Shown here: positions 8,519 through 18,811 of the stretch, piece by piece
Layout of the letters: each line of letters opens with the position of its first letter
Position numbering within the stretch: position 1 is the first letter of the stretch
Assembly: GCA_029212405.1 (NCBI GenBank)
Contig: JARGNR010000037.1
Span: forward strand, 1-58,521
Length of the DNA: 58,521 nucleotides
Reading direction: 5' to 3'
Origin: Saprospiraceae bacterium
Lineage (GTDB): Bacteria; Bacteroidota; Bacteroidia; Chitinophagales; Saprospiraceae
Made by a program: the position numbers and the translations under genes
The notes under the pieces: model-generated
Told to the model about the DNA's origin: nothing
The model's database searches: none
The model's input: only the letters and a program-made list of their open reading frames with translations

Positions 8519-8968
8519 AAATAAAAGTTTAGAAAGAGGATGAGTTTTTTAAATTTATTTTTCTTATCCAATATTATTGCAGTAGAATTGGCAGATGAAT
8601 AGGAGTCGATTATGCCATCATAGATGCGTAATAATGCAATTCATCCATTTGAATACAATAAGGGGAATTGAGTCCATGTCTTGGATTAATCTTTCAAGGA
8701 TAAAAGTGGAGTGCGAAAATGTTACAGAAACATAGAATTATTTTTTAGAAATAAAAGCACTCGTAAAGACAGCGACAATTATTATTGATAGAAAACCTAA
8801 TTAGTAAGCAAATTTTAAATACTTACTATAAAATTCTAAATTTACACTGGTCATGGGTGCATAAAAAGTCTTTATTCATACTGAAAATGCTATTTATATG
8901 AGAAGGAATAATGGCCAAAATTATCTGCCCAGCCTAATTGTAAAATTAACAGATTAAGACGAACCGAG
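8519..8968. other. Non-coding leader between SDR operators and TonB receptor
   Basis: Beyond the operators I see no ORF, strong hairpin or clear TAnnTTTG element in this 450-bp AT-rich stretch. It presumably carries the promoter and long 5' leader of the TonB receptor gene. Confidence 0.3.
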
Positions 8969-11188
8969 GTGAAGTTATTTATAGCAATTTTTACATGTTT
9001 TATTTCAATTCTTAGTAGTAATGGTCAATCGTTATCTGGAGTTGTCGCGGATTATGATGACAAAGCTATTTCTGGAGTACACATCATAAATATATCCAAC
9101 AAATTGCATACCCATAGTAATGAGAATGGAAGATTTGAATTATTGGATGTTGAGTATCAAGATACATTGAAGTTTACACACATTGGATATAAGACTACAT
9201 ATGCGGTCGTAGACTCTTTGTATACTCCTATGCAGGTTTACATGAAGGAAAGTTTGCTTTCTATTGACGAAATCATAATTACCCCTCAAGTAAGTGCACT
9301 CAACTTGATCGCGGATATTAATATACAAACCAATCCAGTAAATTCTTCTCAGGATATACTTAGACAAGTTCCAGGCCTCATCATTGGACAGCATGCGGGA
9401 GGAGGGAAAGCGGAACAGATTTTTCTAAGAGGTTTTGATGTTGATCACGGGACAGATGTAGCGATTACAGTGGATGGAATGCCGGTTAATATGATTTCTC
9501 ATGCTCACGGTCAAGGGTATGCAGATTTGCATTTTATTATTCCAGAAACGGTGGACAAGATTGACTTTGGAAAGGGACCCTATTATGCATCCGTTGGTAA
9601 TTTTAATACCGCTGGTTTTGTGAATTTTAATACGCTCGATCGTCTGGAAAACAGTGCATTAAAATTTGAGTTGGGGCAATTTAACACCAATCGGTTGGTA
9701 GGAATGTTTAATTTGATCAATAATGATGTACAAAGTGGATATGTATCAACAGAATACCTTTCTTCAGATGGTCCGTTTGATAGCCCTCAAAATTTTGATC
9801 GGTTAAATTTGTTTGGAAAGTACAATCGAAGCGTTAATTCGACGGATAAAATAGGATTTACCTTCTCTCATTTTACCAGTAAATGGGATGCTTCTGGTCA
9901 AATTCCGCAGCGACTGGTTGATGATGGCACCATTGGAAGGTTTGGAGCGGTTGATTCCACTGAAGGAGGCAACACCAGTCGTACAAATCTTCAATTACAT
10001 TATACCAAATTTATTAATGAGGTTTCTTATGTGAAGAATAGAGTGTATTACTCAGATTACACCTTTGAATTGTATTCCAACTTTACCTTTTTTCTTGAAG
10101 ATCCAGAAAATGGAGATCAAATCCGTCAAAAGGAAAATCGAACTATTTTTGGACTTAGCAGTGAATACAACCATTCCTTTGAACTAGGAGAATCTGAAGT
10201 ACATTGGCAAGTTGGAGGATCTGTACGAAATGACGAGGTTAAAAATAATGAGCTTTCCTATACCATCAATCGAAAAGAACTCATCCGACCGATACAATTG
10301 GGAGATGTCAATGAGACCAATTTTAGTGGTTTCATCAATGCAAAAATGTCATTGGGCAAGTGGATGTTTAATCCTTCTTTACGCGTTGAAAAATTTAAAT
10401 TTCAATACAACGACAAATTGCTTCCCAATTACCTAACGCAATCAGAGTCAAAAAGTATGATCAATCCAAAATTGAATGTGTTTTTCAATTATACTCAAAA
10501 TTTTCAAGCGTACTTCAAAGTAGGAAAAGGCTTTCATTCTAATGATACTCGAGTTGTTGTTGCTCAAAATGGAAGAGAAATTCTTCCTGGTGCTTTTGGG
10601 AGTGATCTGGGAATTGTATGGAAGCCGAAACCTCGTTTATTAATGAATTTGGCGTACTGGTATCTTTTTTCGGAACAGGAATTTGTATACGTCGGGGATG
10701 CAGGAATTGTAGAGCCATCGGGACGATCAAGAAGGCATGGGGTAGACTTGAGTCTCAGATACCAAACGTTGGGTTGGTTGTTTTTGAATCTGGATGCAAA
10801 TTATGCGATCGCTAGAGCAATTGATGAAGATTCTGGGAATGATTATATCCCATTGGCGCCAAATTTAACTCTAGTAGGGGGTGCCAAGATTATTCGCCCA
10901 ACCGGTTTATTTGCAGGTTTTGATGTGCGATATATCCGTGATCGACCAGCAAATGAAAACAACACCATTATTGCAGAAGGCTATACGGTCGTGGATGTTA
11001 GTCTGGGACACAATTTCAAATCAGTGGGTGTTGGAATTCAAATCCAGAATGCATTGAATGTAGCATGGAATGAAACGCAATTTGCGACCACTTCAAGATT
11101 GAAAAATGAAGATGTAGAAGTGGAGGAGATTCATTTTACACCTGGAACGCCATTTTTCATTAAAGGAACTATCGAGTACAAATTTTAA
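8969..11188 (+). CDS. TonB-dependent outer membrane receptor
   Basis: An outer-membrane beta-barrel that imports a ligand using TonB energy. A signal peptide (MKLFIAIFTCFISILSSNGQ) is followed by a carboxypeptidase-like regulatory domain (SLSGVVADYDDKAISGVHI... IGYKT, about 20-100), a plug (NPVNSSQDILRQVPGLIIGQHAGGGK; FLRGFDVDHGTDVAITVDGMPVN, about 110-225) and a 22-strand-type barrel to residue 739 ending in KGTIEYKF with a terminal aromatic. The start is GTG at 8969, which gives the correct signal peptide. There is no SusD partner beside it, so it is not a Sus-type polysaccharide pair; a metal, siderophore or cofactor ligand is possible but unproven. It is followed by a bidirectional hairpin. 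Confidence 0.92.
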   Translation: MKLFIAIFTCFISILSSNGQSLSGVVADYDDKAISGVHIINISNKLHTHSNENGRFELLDVEYQDTLKFTHIGYKTTYAVVDSLYTPMQVYMKESLLSIDEIIITPQVSALNLIADINIQTNPVNSSQDILRQVPGLIIGQHAGGGKAEQIFLRGFDVDHGTDVAITVDGMPVNMISHAHGQGYADLHFIIPETVDKIDFGKGPYYASVGNFNTAGFVNFNTLDRLENSALKFELGQFNTNRLVGMFNLINNDVQSGYVSTEYLSSDGPFDSPQNFDRLNLFGKYNRSVNSTDKIGFTFSHFTSKWDASGQIPQRLVDDGTIGRFGAVDSTEGGNTSRTNLQLHYTKFINEVSYVKNRVYYSDYTFELYSNFTFFLEDPENGDQIRQKENRTIFGLSSEYNHSFELGESEVHWQVGGSVRNDEVKNNELSYTINRKELIRPIQLGDVNETNFSGFINAKMSLGKWMFNPSLRVEKFKFQYNDKLLPNYLTQSESKSMINPKLNVFFNYTQNFQAYFKVGKGFHSNDTRVVVAQNGREILPGAFGSDLGIVWKPKPRLLMNLAYWYLFSEQEFVYVGDAGIVEPSGRSRRHGVDLSLRYQTLGWLFLNLDANYAIARAIDEDSGNDYIPLAPNLTLVGGAKIIRPTGLFAGFDVRYIRDRPANENNTIIAEGYTVVDVSLGHNFKSVGVGIQIQNALNVAWNETQFATTSRLKNEDVEVEEIHFTPGTPFFIKGTIEYKF

Positions 11189-11192
11189 GAGA

Positions 11193-11241
11193 CCGCAAAA
11201 AATCAAAATCTTCTCACTATGATTTGACTTGTAATTTGCGG
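11193..11241. terminator. Hairpin between convergent genes
   Basis: CCGCAAA (11193-11199) pairs with TTTGCGG (11235-11241), with further pairing inside (ATCAAA with TTTGAT-like bases). It lies between the stops of the TonB receptor and the GCS2-CBS gene and probably terminates both. Confidence 0.55.
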
Positions 11242-11265
11242 CCTATTTCTTACTATGTTATTCAT

Positions 11266-13137
11266 TTAAAGAGGTTCGCATTTGGCTAAATCTGTTAATG
11301 TAATCATACCCACCAATTTTTTATCATAGGTGACCGGGATCCCACTAACACTGGAAGATTCAAATAATTCTTTTGCCTTTTTCATGGTGTCCTGAGAGTT
11401 GACGGTCACCAAATTGGTCAACATAATGTCTTTGGCAAAACTTTTTTCTTTGACATCGCTTTTATCCAGACGCGCGACGGTTCCATCAGTGATCAATCCA
11501 ATTAAATCGCCATTTTTATCTTCTACAGGTAGATGATGTATTCCATTCCAGTCCAATATGCTTTTTACAATTTCGATGCTAGAGTTTTCATTCACAGAGA
11601 AAATATTTGTACTCATCACTTGCTCTACGGTAGGATTATGTTCAGAGAGTTTATACTCTCTAGTGGGTACATCTTCCCATTCATGCAAAGGAACATTCTC
11701 CTTTTGATATTCAATGGATTGACTGACCAATTCTTTGAGAGCGATGGCTTCTCCATAGTGTTTGGAAAGTTTTCTGAAATTGTCAATGGTCCAACTCGAA
11801 CCTGTAACTTCTTTAGAAACTCGTTTTTCGATTACAGATAGATAGGTTTCAATAGTTTGTTCAGAAACACCCGATTCTTTCAAGCCTTTCCGTGCCATAG
11901 GGATTAAGGTTTCCAGTATTAATTTTTTGGCAGGAATATTTTCTCCATACCAATTGAATACGGTATTCAAACCAGATCTTGAGGCCAGGACAAAATTGTT
12001 TTTTACTGCTTTGAAGCTTTGATTTTTCCAAAATTTCACGCCTCCTTTGGGTTCACAACGCATCAAGCCGATCCAAAATGCAAAATTAGCGATCTCATCA
12101 ATGGCACTTGGACCTGATGGAAGATAGCGGCATTCGATTCTGAGGTGAGGTTTTGTTTTAGAAAAACCATAACATAATCTATTCCAGGTGTAGGTAGTTC
12201 CATTGTGTAAACGTATTCCTCTCAAATCAGGAATTTCACCGTTTGCCAACAGTTGTTTTGAATTTTTTAAGTCGTCAGAAGTCACCAATAGTGGAAAGTG
12301 CATTAAGTCGTTTTTCCATAATTCTGCTGCAGAATCTTGCATCCATCCTCGACCAAAATATACTCTTGGTAATTTGGTTCTCATAAATTTATCTGAGCTA
12401 CGCGTATCCAAACTTTGTTTAAATAACGCAATTCTGGTCTCGGCCCAGAGTTCGTTTCCAAACAAAAGAGGTGAATTGGAACAAGCAGAAAGAACTGGTC
12501 CTGCAATCATTTGCGACCAATTGTGCTGGTCCACAAATTCATTGGGTCTGATTTGTAAATGCAGTTGGAAACTGGTGTTGCACGCTTCAAAAAGTACTGA
12601 TCCCAACGACATGATTAAATCATCTACTCCTTGCATGTATACTTCAAAATTGCCCCCTCTGATTTCTGATAAGGTCTGACTCAAGGTCTCATACCGCTGT
12701 ATGGGAGTCATGAATTGTGATTGAAGATGGTGGTATTTCAATGTAGGAAGGATGCCAGTCATCACGATGTGTTCGTTCAATAGTGACGCTTCTTTATATC
12801 CTTTTTGCATTAATTCTAGTAGAGATTGTTCCATTTTTGAAAAACAGTCGCCGTTGAGGGGCAGTGGATCCAGGTTGATTTCCAAATTGAATAAAGCCAA
12901 CTCATTGGTGTAATGTTCATCGTTGATCGAATCCAGTAAATTTAATGCCGAGGTGGCAGGATCAAAATCTTTATTTACAATACACAATTCTTGTTCAGCA
13001 CCGATCCATGGATCACCGTCTTCAAACATATCATTTTGAAGCATATACTCAAAGGCTTCAATATCATTTATGGCATATTGATACATTCTTCTGCGATCAT
13101 GAGCATTTTCGATTTTTCTTACTCTGAAGTCTCCCAT
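11266..13137 (-). CDS. GCS2-like glutamate-cysteine ligase domain fused to CBS pair
   Basis: A 623-aa two-part protein. Residues 1-470 resemble the GCS2 (carboxylate-amine ligase/glutamate-cysteine ligase) fold: IGAEQELCIVNKDFD near the N-terminus holds the Glu-rich metal site; ELALFNLEINLDPLPL and SFQLHLQIRP follow; RIECRYLPSGPSAIDEIA is near 330. Residues 510-620 form two CBS domains (VMSTNIFSVNENSSIEIV; IMLTNLVTVNSQDTMKKA), which usually bind adenine nucleotides and control the attached enzyme. The gene starts 6 bp after the stop of a separate CBS protein, so they form an operon. The product need not be glutathione: this genome makes bacillithiol (BshC at 29.7-31.3 kb). A nucleotide-sensing peptide ligase is the best reading. 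Confidence 0.82.
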   Translation of the reverse strand: MGDFRVRKIENAHDRRRMYQYAINDIEAFEYMLQNDMFEDGDPWIGAEQELCIVNKDFDPATSALNLLDSINDEHYTNELALFNLEINLDPLPLNGDCFSKMEQSLLELMQKGYKEASLLNEHIVMTGILPTLKYHHLQSQFMTPIQRYETLSQTLSEIRGGNFEVYMQGVDDLIMSLGSVLFEACNTSFQLHLQIRPNEFVDQHNWSQMIAGPVLSACSNSPLLFGNELWAETRIALFKQSLDTRSSDKFMRTKLPRVYFGRGWMQDSAAELWKNDLMHFPLLVTSDDLKNSKQLLANGEIPDLRGIRLHNGTTYTWNRLCYGFSKTKPHLRIECRYLPSGPSAIDEIANFAFWIGLMRCEPKGGVKFWKNQSFKAVKNNFVLASRSGLNTVFNWYGENIPAKKLILETLIPMARKGLKESGVSEQTIETYLSVIEKRVSKEVTGSSWTIDNFRKLSKHYGEAIALKELVSQSIEYQKENVPLHEWEDVPTREYKLSEHNPTVEQVMSTNIFSVNENSSIEIVKSILDWNGIHHLPVEDKNGDLIGLITDGTVARLDKSDVKEKSFAKDIMLTNLVTVNSQDTMKKAKELFESSSVSGIPVTYDKKLVGMITLTDLAKCEPL

Positions 13138-13143
13138 TACAAT

Positions 13144-13569
13144 TTAGTTTTGTTTGAAAAAATGATCTAGTAAATCCAAGGGGGTAATTATTCCTGATAG
13201 TTTTCCACGATCCAAAATGGGTATGGCATGAAACTTATTCTTTTTAAAAACCTCATAAGCTCTTCGAATAGAATCAGTGGGTTGCAGTGTGGTAATATCT
13301 TTTGTCATGATGTCACAGACTCTCATTGCACGCATAAGGGCAGCATCTCGTTCTTCTTTTTTTGGGTTTCTGAAAAAGGATGCTCCACTTTTCATTTGCT
13401 GTAAATCTGAGCTGCTGATTACGCCTTCCAAGTCACCGTCATTATTGACAACTGGCACATGGTGAAAAGAATGCTTTTCAAAAAGTTTTGCTACTTCTGA
13501 AAGGATATCATCATGGTTGACAGTATACAAGTCAGTGGTCATAATGTCTTGAATTCGAATTTCGTCCAT
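13144..13569 (-). CDS. CBS-domain protein
   Basis: A 141-aa protein made of two CBS domains: IMTTDLYTVNHDDILSEVAK (about 8-27) and IMTKDITTLQPTDSIRRAYE (about 83-102), each with the usual His-x-x-Pro-Val/Ile end (FHHVPVVNNDG; FHAIPILDRG). I place the start at 13569 (MDEIRIQDIM); a longer frame to 13632 has a weaker N-terminus. Such stand-alone pairs bind AMP/ATP or S-adenosyl compounds. It lies directly upstream of the GCS2-CBS gene, so it may form a heteromeric sensor with it. Confidence 0.88.
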   Translation of the reverse strand: MDEIRIQDIMTTDLYTVNHDDILSEVAKLFEKHSFHHVPVVNNDGDLEGVISSSDLQQMKSGASFFRNPKKEERDAALMRAMRVCDIMTKDITTLQPTDSIRRAYEVFKKNKFHAIPILDRGKLSGIITPLDLLDHFFKQN

Positions 13570-13776
13570 TATTTTTCGTTTTATACGATGAAGATAAATG
13601 GATTTGAATGTTGGGTGGGTGATGAAAGTCATTTGATGATATGATGCCTATCATCGAGAAAAGGTCTGGATTAATACCTGTCCATAAAAGTTTACGAAAT
13701 AATACATTGACTTTTTTACGTTTTCTATTTCTTCAACTGTACCTTGTGTTGCTTTCATTGATCGTTAAAGAAAGTT

Positions 13777-14985
13777 ATGTTTTTTGATTTTGGATTAAAA
13801 AGTTCAACGCTTCTTTTCTTTTTCTTGCACGGTATACTTTTTACTATTCTTTTAGTCTATAAAGGATTAAGAAATGAGCAAAAAGCCAATTACTGGTTAG
13901 CAGGTTTTGTCTTTCTTGCGGCATTGTATATATCTCCATTTATGTGTGGATATGCCAATTGGTACAGTAATGATATCACAAGTGATATTCTCTTTTATTT
14001 ACCTTTGCAGCAGTTGTTTTTTATGCCTCCTCTCTTATATTTTTATGTGCGTTACATATTGAACAAATCATATACATTTCAAAAGAGAGATTTCTATCAT
14101 TTTTTGCCAGCTCTATTGTATTTGGGCTACGCATTTATTATGTGGTTTACGGATAAAATAGTTTTGAATGAATATTATTTTTACGCAAATGGACGTGATA
14201 AAGACCTAGACTTATGGTATCAGGTGGTAGGATTCTTTTTTATGGTATTCTATGTGAGTAAATGTTTACAGTTGTACAATCAGTATAGGAAAAATACAGT
14301 AGAAACAGTAAGTTTTGCTGATTCGATTTTATTTTCATGGATACAACGGTTTTTAATTGCCTTGCTCTTACTTCTATTCATTAGAATGTTATTTTTTATT
14401 ACAAATCCAGAGTGGGCCAATTTTGGAAGGAAATTCTGGTACTATCTTACCTTTTCCATTTTAGTCTATTATATCTCTCTGAATGGGTATACCTATTCTA
14501 TAAAAATGACCAGTTCACTTCACCGTAAATTAAACTTCAATCAACCGTTAGACGAGTTATTCCAATTAGACCTCGGAGATCGTGCTGAAACCATGTTGGA
14601 AGAGAACAACAAAGTAGAAGAGAAGGAAGTATTAACGGTACAGTTGGACGAAGAATTAAAGAAACTGGTATTGGAATCAATGGAGAAAGAGAAATTATTT
14701 CAAAATCCTGACTTAACTCTTTTTGATTTAGCCAATACCTTGAATACCCACCCCAAAAAAGTATCGCAAACAATCAATAATGGATTTGGTGTTAATTTTA
14801 ATGATTTTGTGAATGGGTACCGAATAAAAGAAGTCATTCGAATCATTGAAGAGGGTAAAGGTGAATTAAAAACTATTGTTGGCGTAGCGTATGATGCGGG
14901 ATTTAATTCAAAATCTACTTTTAATCGAGCATTTAAAAAAATGAAGAATACGACTCCAAAATCTTATTTTAACAGTCTAATTTGA
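13777..14985 (+). CDS. Membrane-bound AraC-family transcription regulator
   Basis: A 402-aa protein with about seven hydrophobic segments in residues 8-235 (LFFFLHGILFTILLVY, YWLAGFVFLAALY, LPLQQLFFMPPLLYFYV, FLPALLYLGYAFIMWF, VVGFFFMVFYV, FLIALLLLLFIRMLFF, YLTFSILVYYISL) and a cytoplasmic AraC DNA-binding domain in residues 300-402, with both helix-turn-helix parts visible (LTLFDLANTLNTHPKKVSQT; TIVGVAYDAGFNSKSTFNRA). This architecture is common in Bacteroidota, where the membrane part senses an extracellular or membrane signal. The next gene, a serine hydrolase lipoprotein 88 bp downstream on the same strand, is a possible target or partner. The ATG at 13777 gives the first membrane helix. 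Confidence 0.9.
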   Translation: MFFDFGLKSSTLLFFFLHGILFTILLVYKGLRNEQKANYWLAGFVFLAALYISPFMCGYANWYSNDITSDILFYLPLQQLFFMPPLLYFYVRYILNKSYTFQKRDFYHFLPALLYLGYAFIMWFTDKIVLNEYYFYANGRDKDLDLWYQVVGFFFMVFYVSKCLQLYNQYRKNTVETVSFADSILFSWIQRFLIALLLLLFIRMLFFITNPEWANFGRKFWYYLTFSILVYYISLNGYTYSIKMTSSLHRKLNFNQPLDELFQLDLGDRAETMLEENNKVEEKEVLTVQLDEELKKLVLESMEKEKLFQNPDLTLFDLANTLNTHPKKVSQTINNGFGVNFNDFVNGYRIKEVIRIIEEGKGELKTIVGVAYDAGFNSKSTFNRAFKKMKNTTPKSYFNSLI

Positions 14986-15073
14986 TCAAAGTAGGTATCA
15001 AATCACGATATGAAACACTCCTATGAAGATTCCTGTGCATTTTTGGTTTCTTTAATAATCATATAACGGATAC

Positions 15074-16735
15074 ATGGGAATCAAGAATTTTGAAATAGTA
15101 GTTTTAATAGTGGTATGTATGTTTTTTTCTTGCCAAAAACCAGTAACTCTGGATTTAGAGCTGGTTAATAATTTGGATAAGATTGCAATTCAAGACGTGC
15201 CTAAGGGAGCCCCAGGTATAGCAACTGGAGTAGTGATGAATGGAGAAATAGTCTATGAAAAATATGAAGGGTATGCAAATCTAGAAGACTCTACCTTGAT
15301 CGATGAACAATCGAGATTTAATATCGCATCTAATGGCAAGCAATTTACAGCGTTGGCTATATTATTATTAATAGAAGAAGGAAAACTCAGTCTTGATGAT
15401 GATTTTAGGAAATTTGTCCCAGAACTATATACAGATATTACCACTACTATAAAAATCAAGCATTTACTCAATCATTCTAGTGGGATAAGAGATGTATATG
15501 ATTTATGGTCACTTCAAGGGTTGACTTGGTGGGAACACACTTTTTCGAATAAGGATGCATTGAATTTATTAGCTAAGCAAAAGGATTTGAATTTTGAGCC
15601 AGGGACTAAACATTCGTATAGTAATTCAAACTACATACTATTGTCTGAGATCGTAGGGAAGGTTTCTGGGATGTCCTTTATTGCATACACCAATAGCATG
15701 TTTCAATCTTTGAATATGCCAAATACCTCTTTTGTCGATAATTATAAAACCATTTCTGGAGAGATCGCACGACCGTATTTTAATTTTGATACCTGGTTTG
15801 GGTATGAATGGATCTGGAATATTAATGGAGATGGGAATATTTTTTCAACATTAAAAGATCAATTGGAGTGGGAAAGAATCGTTCAGAACCAAAAGAATGA
15901 TGCTGTTTCATCTGCGCTCATTGAAAAGAGTCAAGCATTAGTGGAAAACAGTACAATCGATACCTATGGTTATGGTCTAGAGTTTGGTGAGCATAAATCT
16001 ATTCCATATGCCTTTCATGGAGGCGCTACTGGTGCATGGAAGGCTATTTCGGCAAGATTTTCAGAACAATCGATAGCGGTAATTACATTGACCAATAGCG
16101 GTAAAACAGATCCGATGATGCAAACCTTACAGACAGTGGATGCATTGTTAGGGTTGGATAAAGAAGACAGTACATTTCCTATAACTCCAGCTGAAGTAGG
16201 GGAGTATGTGTCCGTTCAAGATGTCTTGGGAATTTATCGAACTGAACTTGGATATGTAATGAGATTTGTAGAACGAGATGGAGCCTTGTATATGCAACGA
16301 TCGGGAAGGAATGACATAAAACTATTGCGAGAAGCGGACAATGTTTTTCATCAATGGAATGATGCGCCGTTCAAGCAGGAATTCACAAAAAATGAGGAAG
16401 GTAAAATGCAAATCACAGCATATTATCCTACAGTTGCCCCCTTTTCTTTAACTCGAATAGAAAGTGATTTGAGTAATTTTGATTTTGATGTCTTAAATGG
16501 AGCGTATCAGAATTTGGAGACGGAGGTATCTTTTACAATTTCCTACATAAATGACAGAAATTTTATACTTAAAATGGGGGATCGAGAATTGAATGGCATA
16601 TTGGTGACACCCTATGAATTATTGGTGAATGATTATCAATTGACTTTTGAGTTGAAAGATACAAAAGGGCTATCAGAAATAATGTTGACGTCTGGGAGAA
16701 TTCAGAATGTGAAATTTGAAAGGCAAGTGGATTAA
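15074..16735 (+). CDS. Serine hydrolase lipoprotein (class C beta-lactamase fold)
   Basis: A 553-aa protein with a lipoprotein signal (hydrophobic stretch ending FFSC, Cys near residue 20). The beta-lactamase/transpeptidase core carries the Ser-x-x-Lys motif in SNGKQFTALAIL (about 86-97) and the Tyr-x-Asn motif in YSNSNYILLSEI; HGGATGAW further on is the usual equivalent of the KTG box. A C-terminal beta-rich extension (about 370-553) is common in this group (peptidase S12 family). It probably acts on peptides or esters in the periplasm or at the cell surface rather than on antibiotics. It follows the AraC-type sensor gene. Confidence 0.88.
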   Translation: MGIKNFEIVVLIVVCMFFSCQKPVTLDLELVNNLDKIAIQDVPKGAPGIATGVVMNGEIVYEKYEGYANLEDSTLIDEQSRFNIASNGKQFTALAILLLIEEGKLSLDDDFRKFVPELYTDITTTIKIKHLLNHSSGIRDVYDLWSLQGLTWWEHTFSNKDALNLLAKQKDLNFEPGTKHSYSNSNYILLSEIVGKVSGMSFIAYTNSMFQSLNMPNTSFVDNYKTISGEIARPYFNFDTWFGYEWIWNINGDGNIFSTLKDQLEWERIVQNQKNDAVSSALIEKSQALVENSTIDTYGYGLEFGEHKSIPYAFHGGATGAWKAISARFSEQSIAVITLTNSGKTDPMMQTLQTVDALLGLDKEDSTFPITPAEVGEYVSVQDVLGIYRTELGYVMRFVERDGALYMQRSGRNDIKLLREADNVFHQWNDAPFKQEFTKNEEGKMQITAYYPTVAPFSLTRIESDLSNFDFDVLNGAYQNLETEVSFTISYINDRNFILKMGDRELNGILVTPYELLVNDYQLTFELKDTKGLSEIMLTSGRIQNVKFERQVD

Positions 16736-16916
16736 TGTTATAAAAAATACCGGAGTTTATCCAGTGTTGAGTTTTAAATTCCTTTAGGTTTCGGTTTTAA
16801 TATTTGGTATTGTACTTCAGGGTTAAAATAAATTATTTTATTTTCATACATTGGCCCTTGATAATTCTGCTTCTTTTGTTAAGATCAGTCTTTTATTTCA
16901 ACTAATTTAATTTACT

Positions 16917-18578
16917 ATGAAAAAAACTCTACTACTATTATTCTTTATTGGATTATTCACAACCACATATGCTCAAAGAAATTGTGGTTCACATGAACAC
17001 TTTTTAGAGCAAATGGAAGAAAATCCTCAAATGAAAATTAATCAAGACCAGATTAATGCTTTTACAAAACAATATATCAATAATTCAGAACGGTTGAATG
17101 GACAAATCATTACTATTCCTGTAGTAGTGAATGTCGTTTATAAAACCAACGCACAAAATGTATCAGATGCTCAGATTAACTCTCAAATTGATGTGCTGAA
17201 TGATGATTTTAGAAGAACCAACAGTGACGCAGATAACTACTGGAGTGTAGGTGCTGACACTGAAATCGAATTTTGTTTGGCATCGGTTGATCCAAGCGGG
17301 AATCCTACCGATGGTATTCGAAGAAGGAAAACAAATAAGCCTTCTTTTGGGACAAATGACAATATGAAATTTAATAATAAAGGAGGATTAGATGCTTGGC
17401 CTGCCGGAGATTATTTAAATGTTTGGGTGTGTAATATTACTGGAGGAATATTGGGATACGCTCAATTTCCAGGAGGTCCAGCTGCCACAGATGGTGTAGT
17501 AATTGACTATCAATATTTTGGAACAACAGGTACTGCAACTGCACCTTTTGATTTGGGAAGAACGGCTACTCATGAAGTAGGCCATTGGTTGAATTTAAGG
17601 CATATATGGGGAGACGGTGGATGTAGTGTTGATGATTTTGTCAGTGACACTCCAGTATCTGATGGTCCCAACTATGGATGTGCCGTAGGGACCGTTTCTT
17701 GTGGCACAGAAGACATGGTTCAGAATTATATGGATTATTCAGATGATGCATGTATGAATTTATTCACAAGTGGACAAACAGATCGAATGAATGCACTCTT
17801 TTCTTCTGGAGGGTTTAGAGAAAGCTTAGTGACCTCAGGTGGATGCGGAAATGGTTCAGGACCTACTTGTACAGATGGAATTATGAACGGCGATGAAGAA
17901 GGAGTTGATTGTGGAGGTTCGAATTGTGACCCATGTGGTGGTGGACCGACATGCACAGACGGAATTATGAATGGCGATGAAGAAGGAATTGATTGTGGAG
18001 GTTCGAATTGTGACCCATGTGGTGGTGGCAACTGTGACGTTCCAGGTGGTCAAGTAGCTACTAATATTAAGCCTAAAAGAGCAAAATTAAATTGGAGTTC
18101 AGTCGGGTCGGCAAATAGTTACAATGTGCAAGTTTCAACAGCAGGAACAAATAATTGGAATACATTTACGACATCGAATACAAACATTACCGTATCAGGG
18201 CTTTCAAATGGTCAGTCGTATGATTGGAGGGTTGAATCGGTTTGTAGCAGTGAAACAAGTGGATATAGTGGTATTTGTAATTTTACAGCAGGGAATTCAG
18301 GCTCAGGAGATTGTGCAGCCAGACTCAATGGATTGAGTTCAGTTGCTGAGATCTATCCAAATCCAGCCACTCAGCGGATCTTTGTAAAAAATATTAATGT
18401 TGACATAAGTAACGCAGTTCAGATTCTCGATGCTCAAGGAAGATTGTTGTCAAGACATTCAATTGATCAAGCGTTGAATGGAATTGATATTTCAAATTTT
18501 GAGGCAGGCATGTATTTACTGAAAATTGACTTCAATGATCAATCGAGTCAGATGGAGCGATTTATTGTTATTAAGTAG
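16917..18578 (+). CDS. Secreted zinc metalloprotease (M43 pappalysin-like) with T9SS sorting domain
   Basis: A signal peptide ([20 protein letters not shown]) leads into an M43-type protease domain with the zinc motif [11 protein letters not shown] near residues 219-229 and a Met-turn in [12 protein letters not shown]. After it come two 28-aa Cys-rich repeats ([20 protein letters not shown] and copy, residues 315-370), a fibronectin type III domain (about 376-460) and a type A T9SS C-terminal domain ([14 protein letters not shown] ... MERFIVIK). It should be exported across the outer membrane and act on extracellular protein. The two Cys-rich repeats, encoded at 17861-18028, are nearly identical at the DNA level. 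A terminator follows at 18619. The ATG start is clear. Confidence 0.93.
   Translation: MKKTLLLLFFIGLFTTTYAQRNCGSHEHFLEQMEENPQMKINQDQINAFTKQYINNSERLNGQIITIPVVVNVVYKTNAQNVSDAQINSQIDVLNDDFRRTNSDADNYWSVGADTEIEFCLASVDPSGNPTDGIRRRKTNKPSFGTNDNMKFNNKGGLDAWPAGDYLNVWVCNITGGILGYAQFPGGPAATDGVVIDYQYFGTTGTATAPFDLGRTATHEVGHWLNLRHIWGDGGCSVDDFVSDTPVSDGPNYGCAVGTVSCGTEDMVQNYMDYSDDACMNLFTSGQTDRMNALFSSGGFRESLVTSGGCGNGSGPTCTDGIMNGDEEGVDCGGSNCDPCGGGPTCTDGIMNGDEEGIDCGGSNCDPCGGGNCDVPGGQVATNIKPKRAKLNWSSVGSANSYNVQVSTAGTNNWNTFTTSNTNITVSGLSNGQSYDWRVESVCSSETSGYSGICNFTAGNSGSGDCAARLNGLSSVAEIYPNPATQRIFVKNINVDISNAVQILDAQGRLLSRHSIDQALNGIDISNFEAGMYLLKIDFNDQSSQMERFIVIK
17861..18028 (+). repeat. Two 84-bp in-frame tandem repeats
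   Basis: Unit 17861-17944 and unit 17945-18028 differ at only 6 of 84 bases. They encode two 28-aa Cys/Gly/Asp-rich modules, each with four cysteines (C-T-D-G, D-C-G-G, N-C, P-C-G-G), probably calcium- or disulfide-stabilised spacers. The near identity points to a recent duplication. Confidence 0.9.
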
Positions 18579-18618
18579 TTCTTAGTTTCAGTACAATTCA
18601 AACCATAGAATTATAAAA

Positions 18619-18658
18619 TAAGGGATGTTTCTTGAATAAGATTCATCCCTTAATTTTT
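18619..18658 (+). terminator. Terminator of the metalloprotease gene
   Basis: TAAGGGATG (18619-18627) pairs perfectly with CATCCCTTA (18644-18652), loop of 16 bases, followed by ATTTTT. Confidence 0.75.
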
Positions 18659-18811
18659 GCGGGTAGATAAAAGAATAATTTGTATAATTCTGAAGATTAC
18701 ATCGTCTATATTGAGGTGATAAATGCAATTTTGTATTATTAACATGGAATTGCTTTGGTTATTGAAGCTTGAATATTCCATTATCAAACTATTGGATATT
18801 GGAGGACAAAC

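Noticed and set aside
12203-12679. Long plus-strand ORF inside the GCS2-CBS gene
   Set aside because: It is antisense to a well-supported coding region, has no family features and looks like a shadow of the real frame.
17735-18053. Minus-strand repeat-containing ORFs in the metalloprotease
   Set aside because: They are the reverse frames of the 84-bp tandem repeats, not independent genes.
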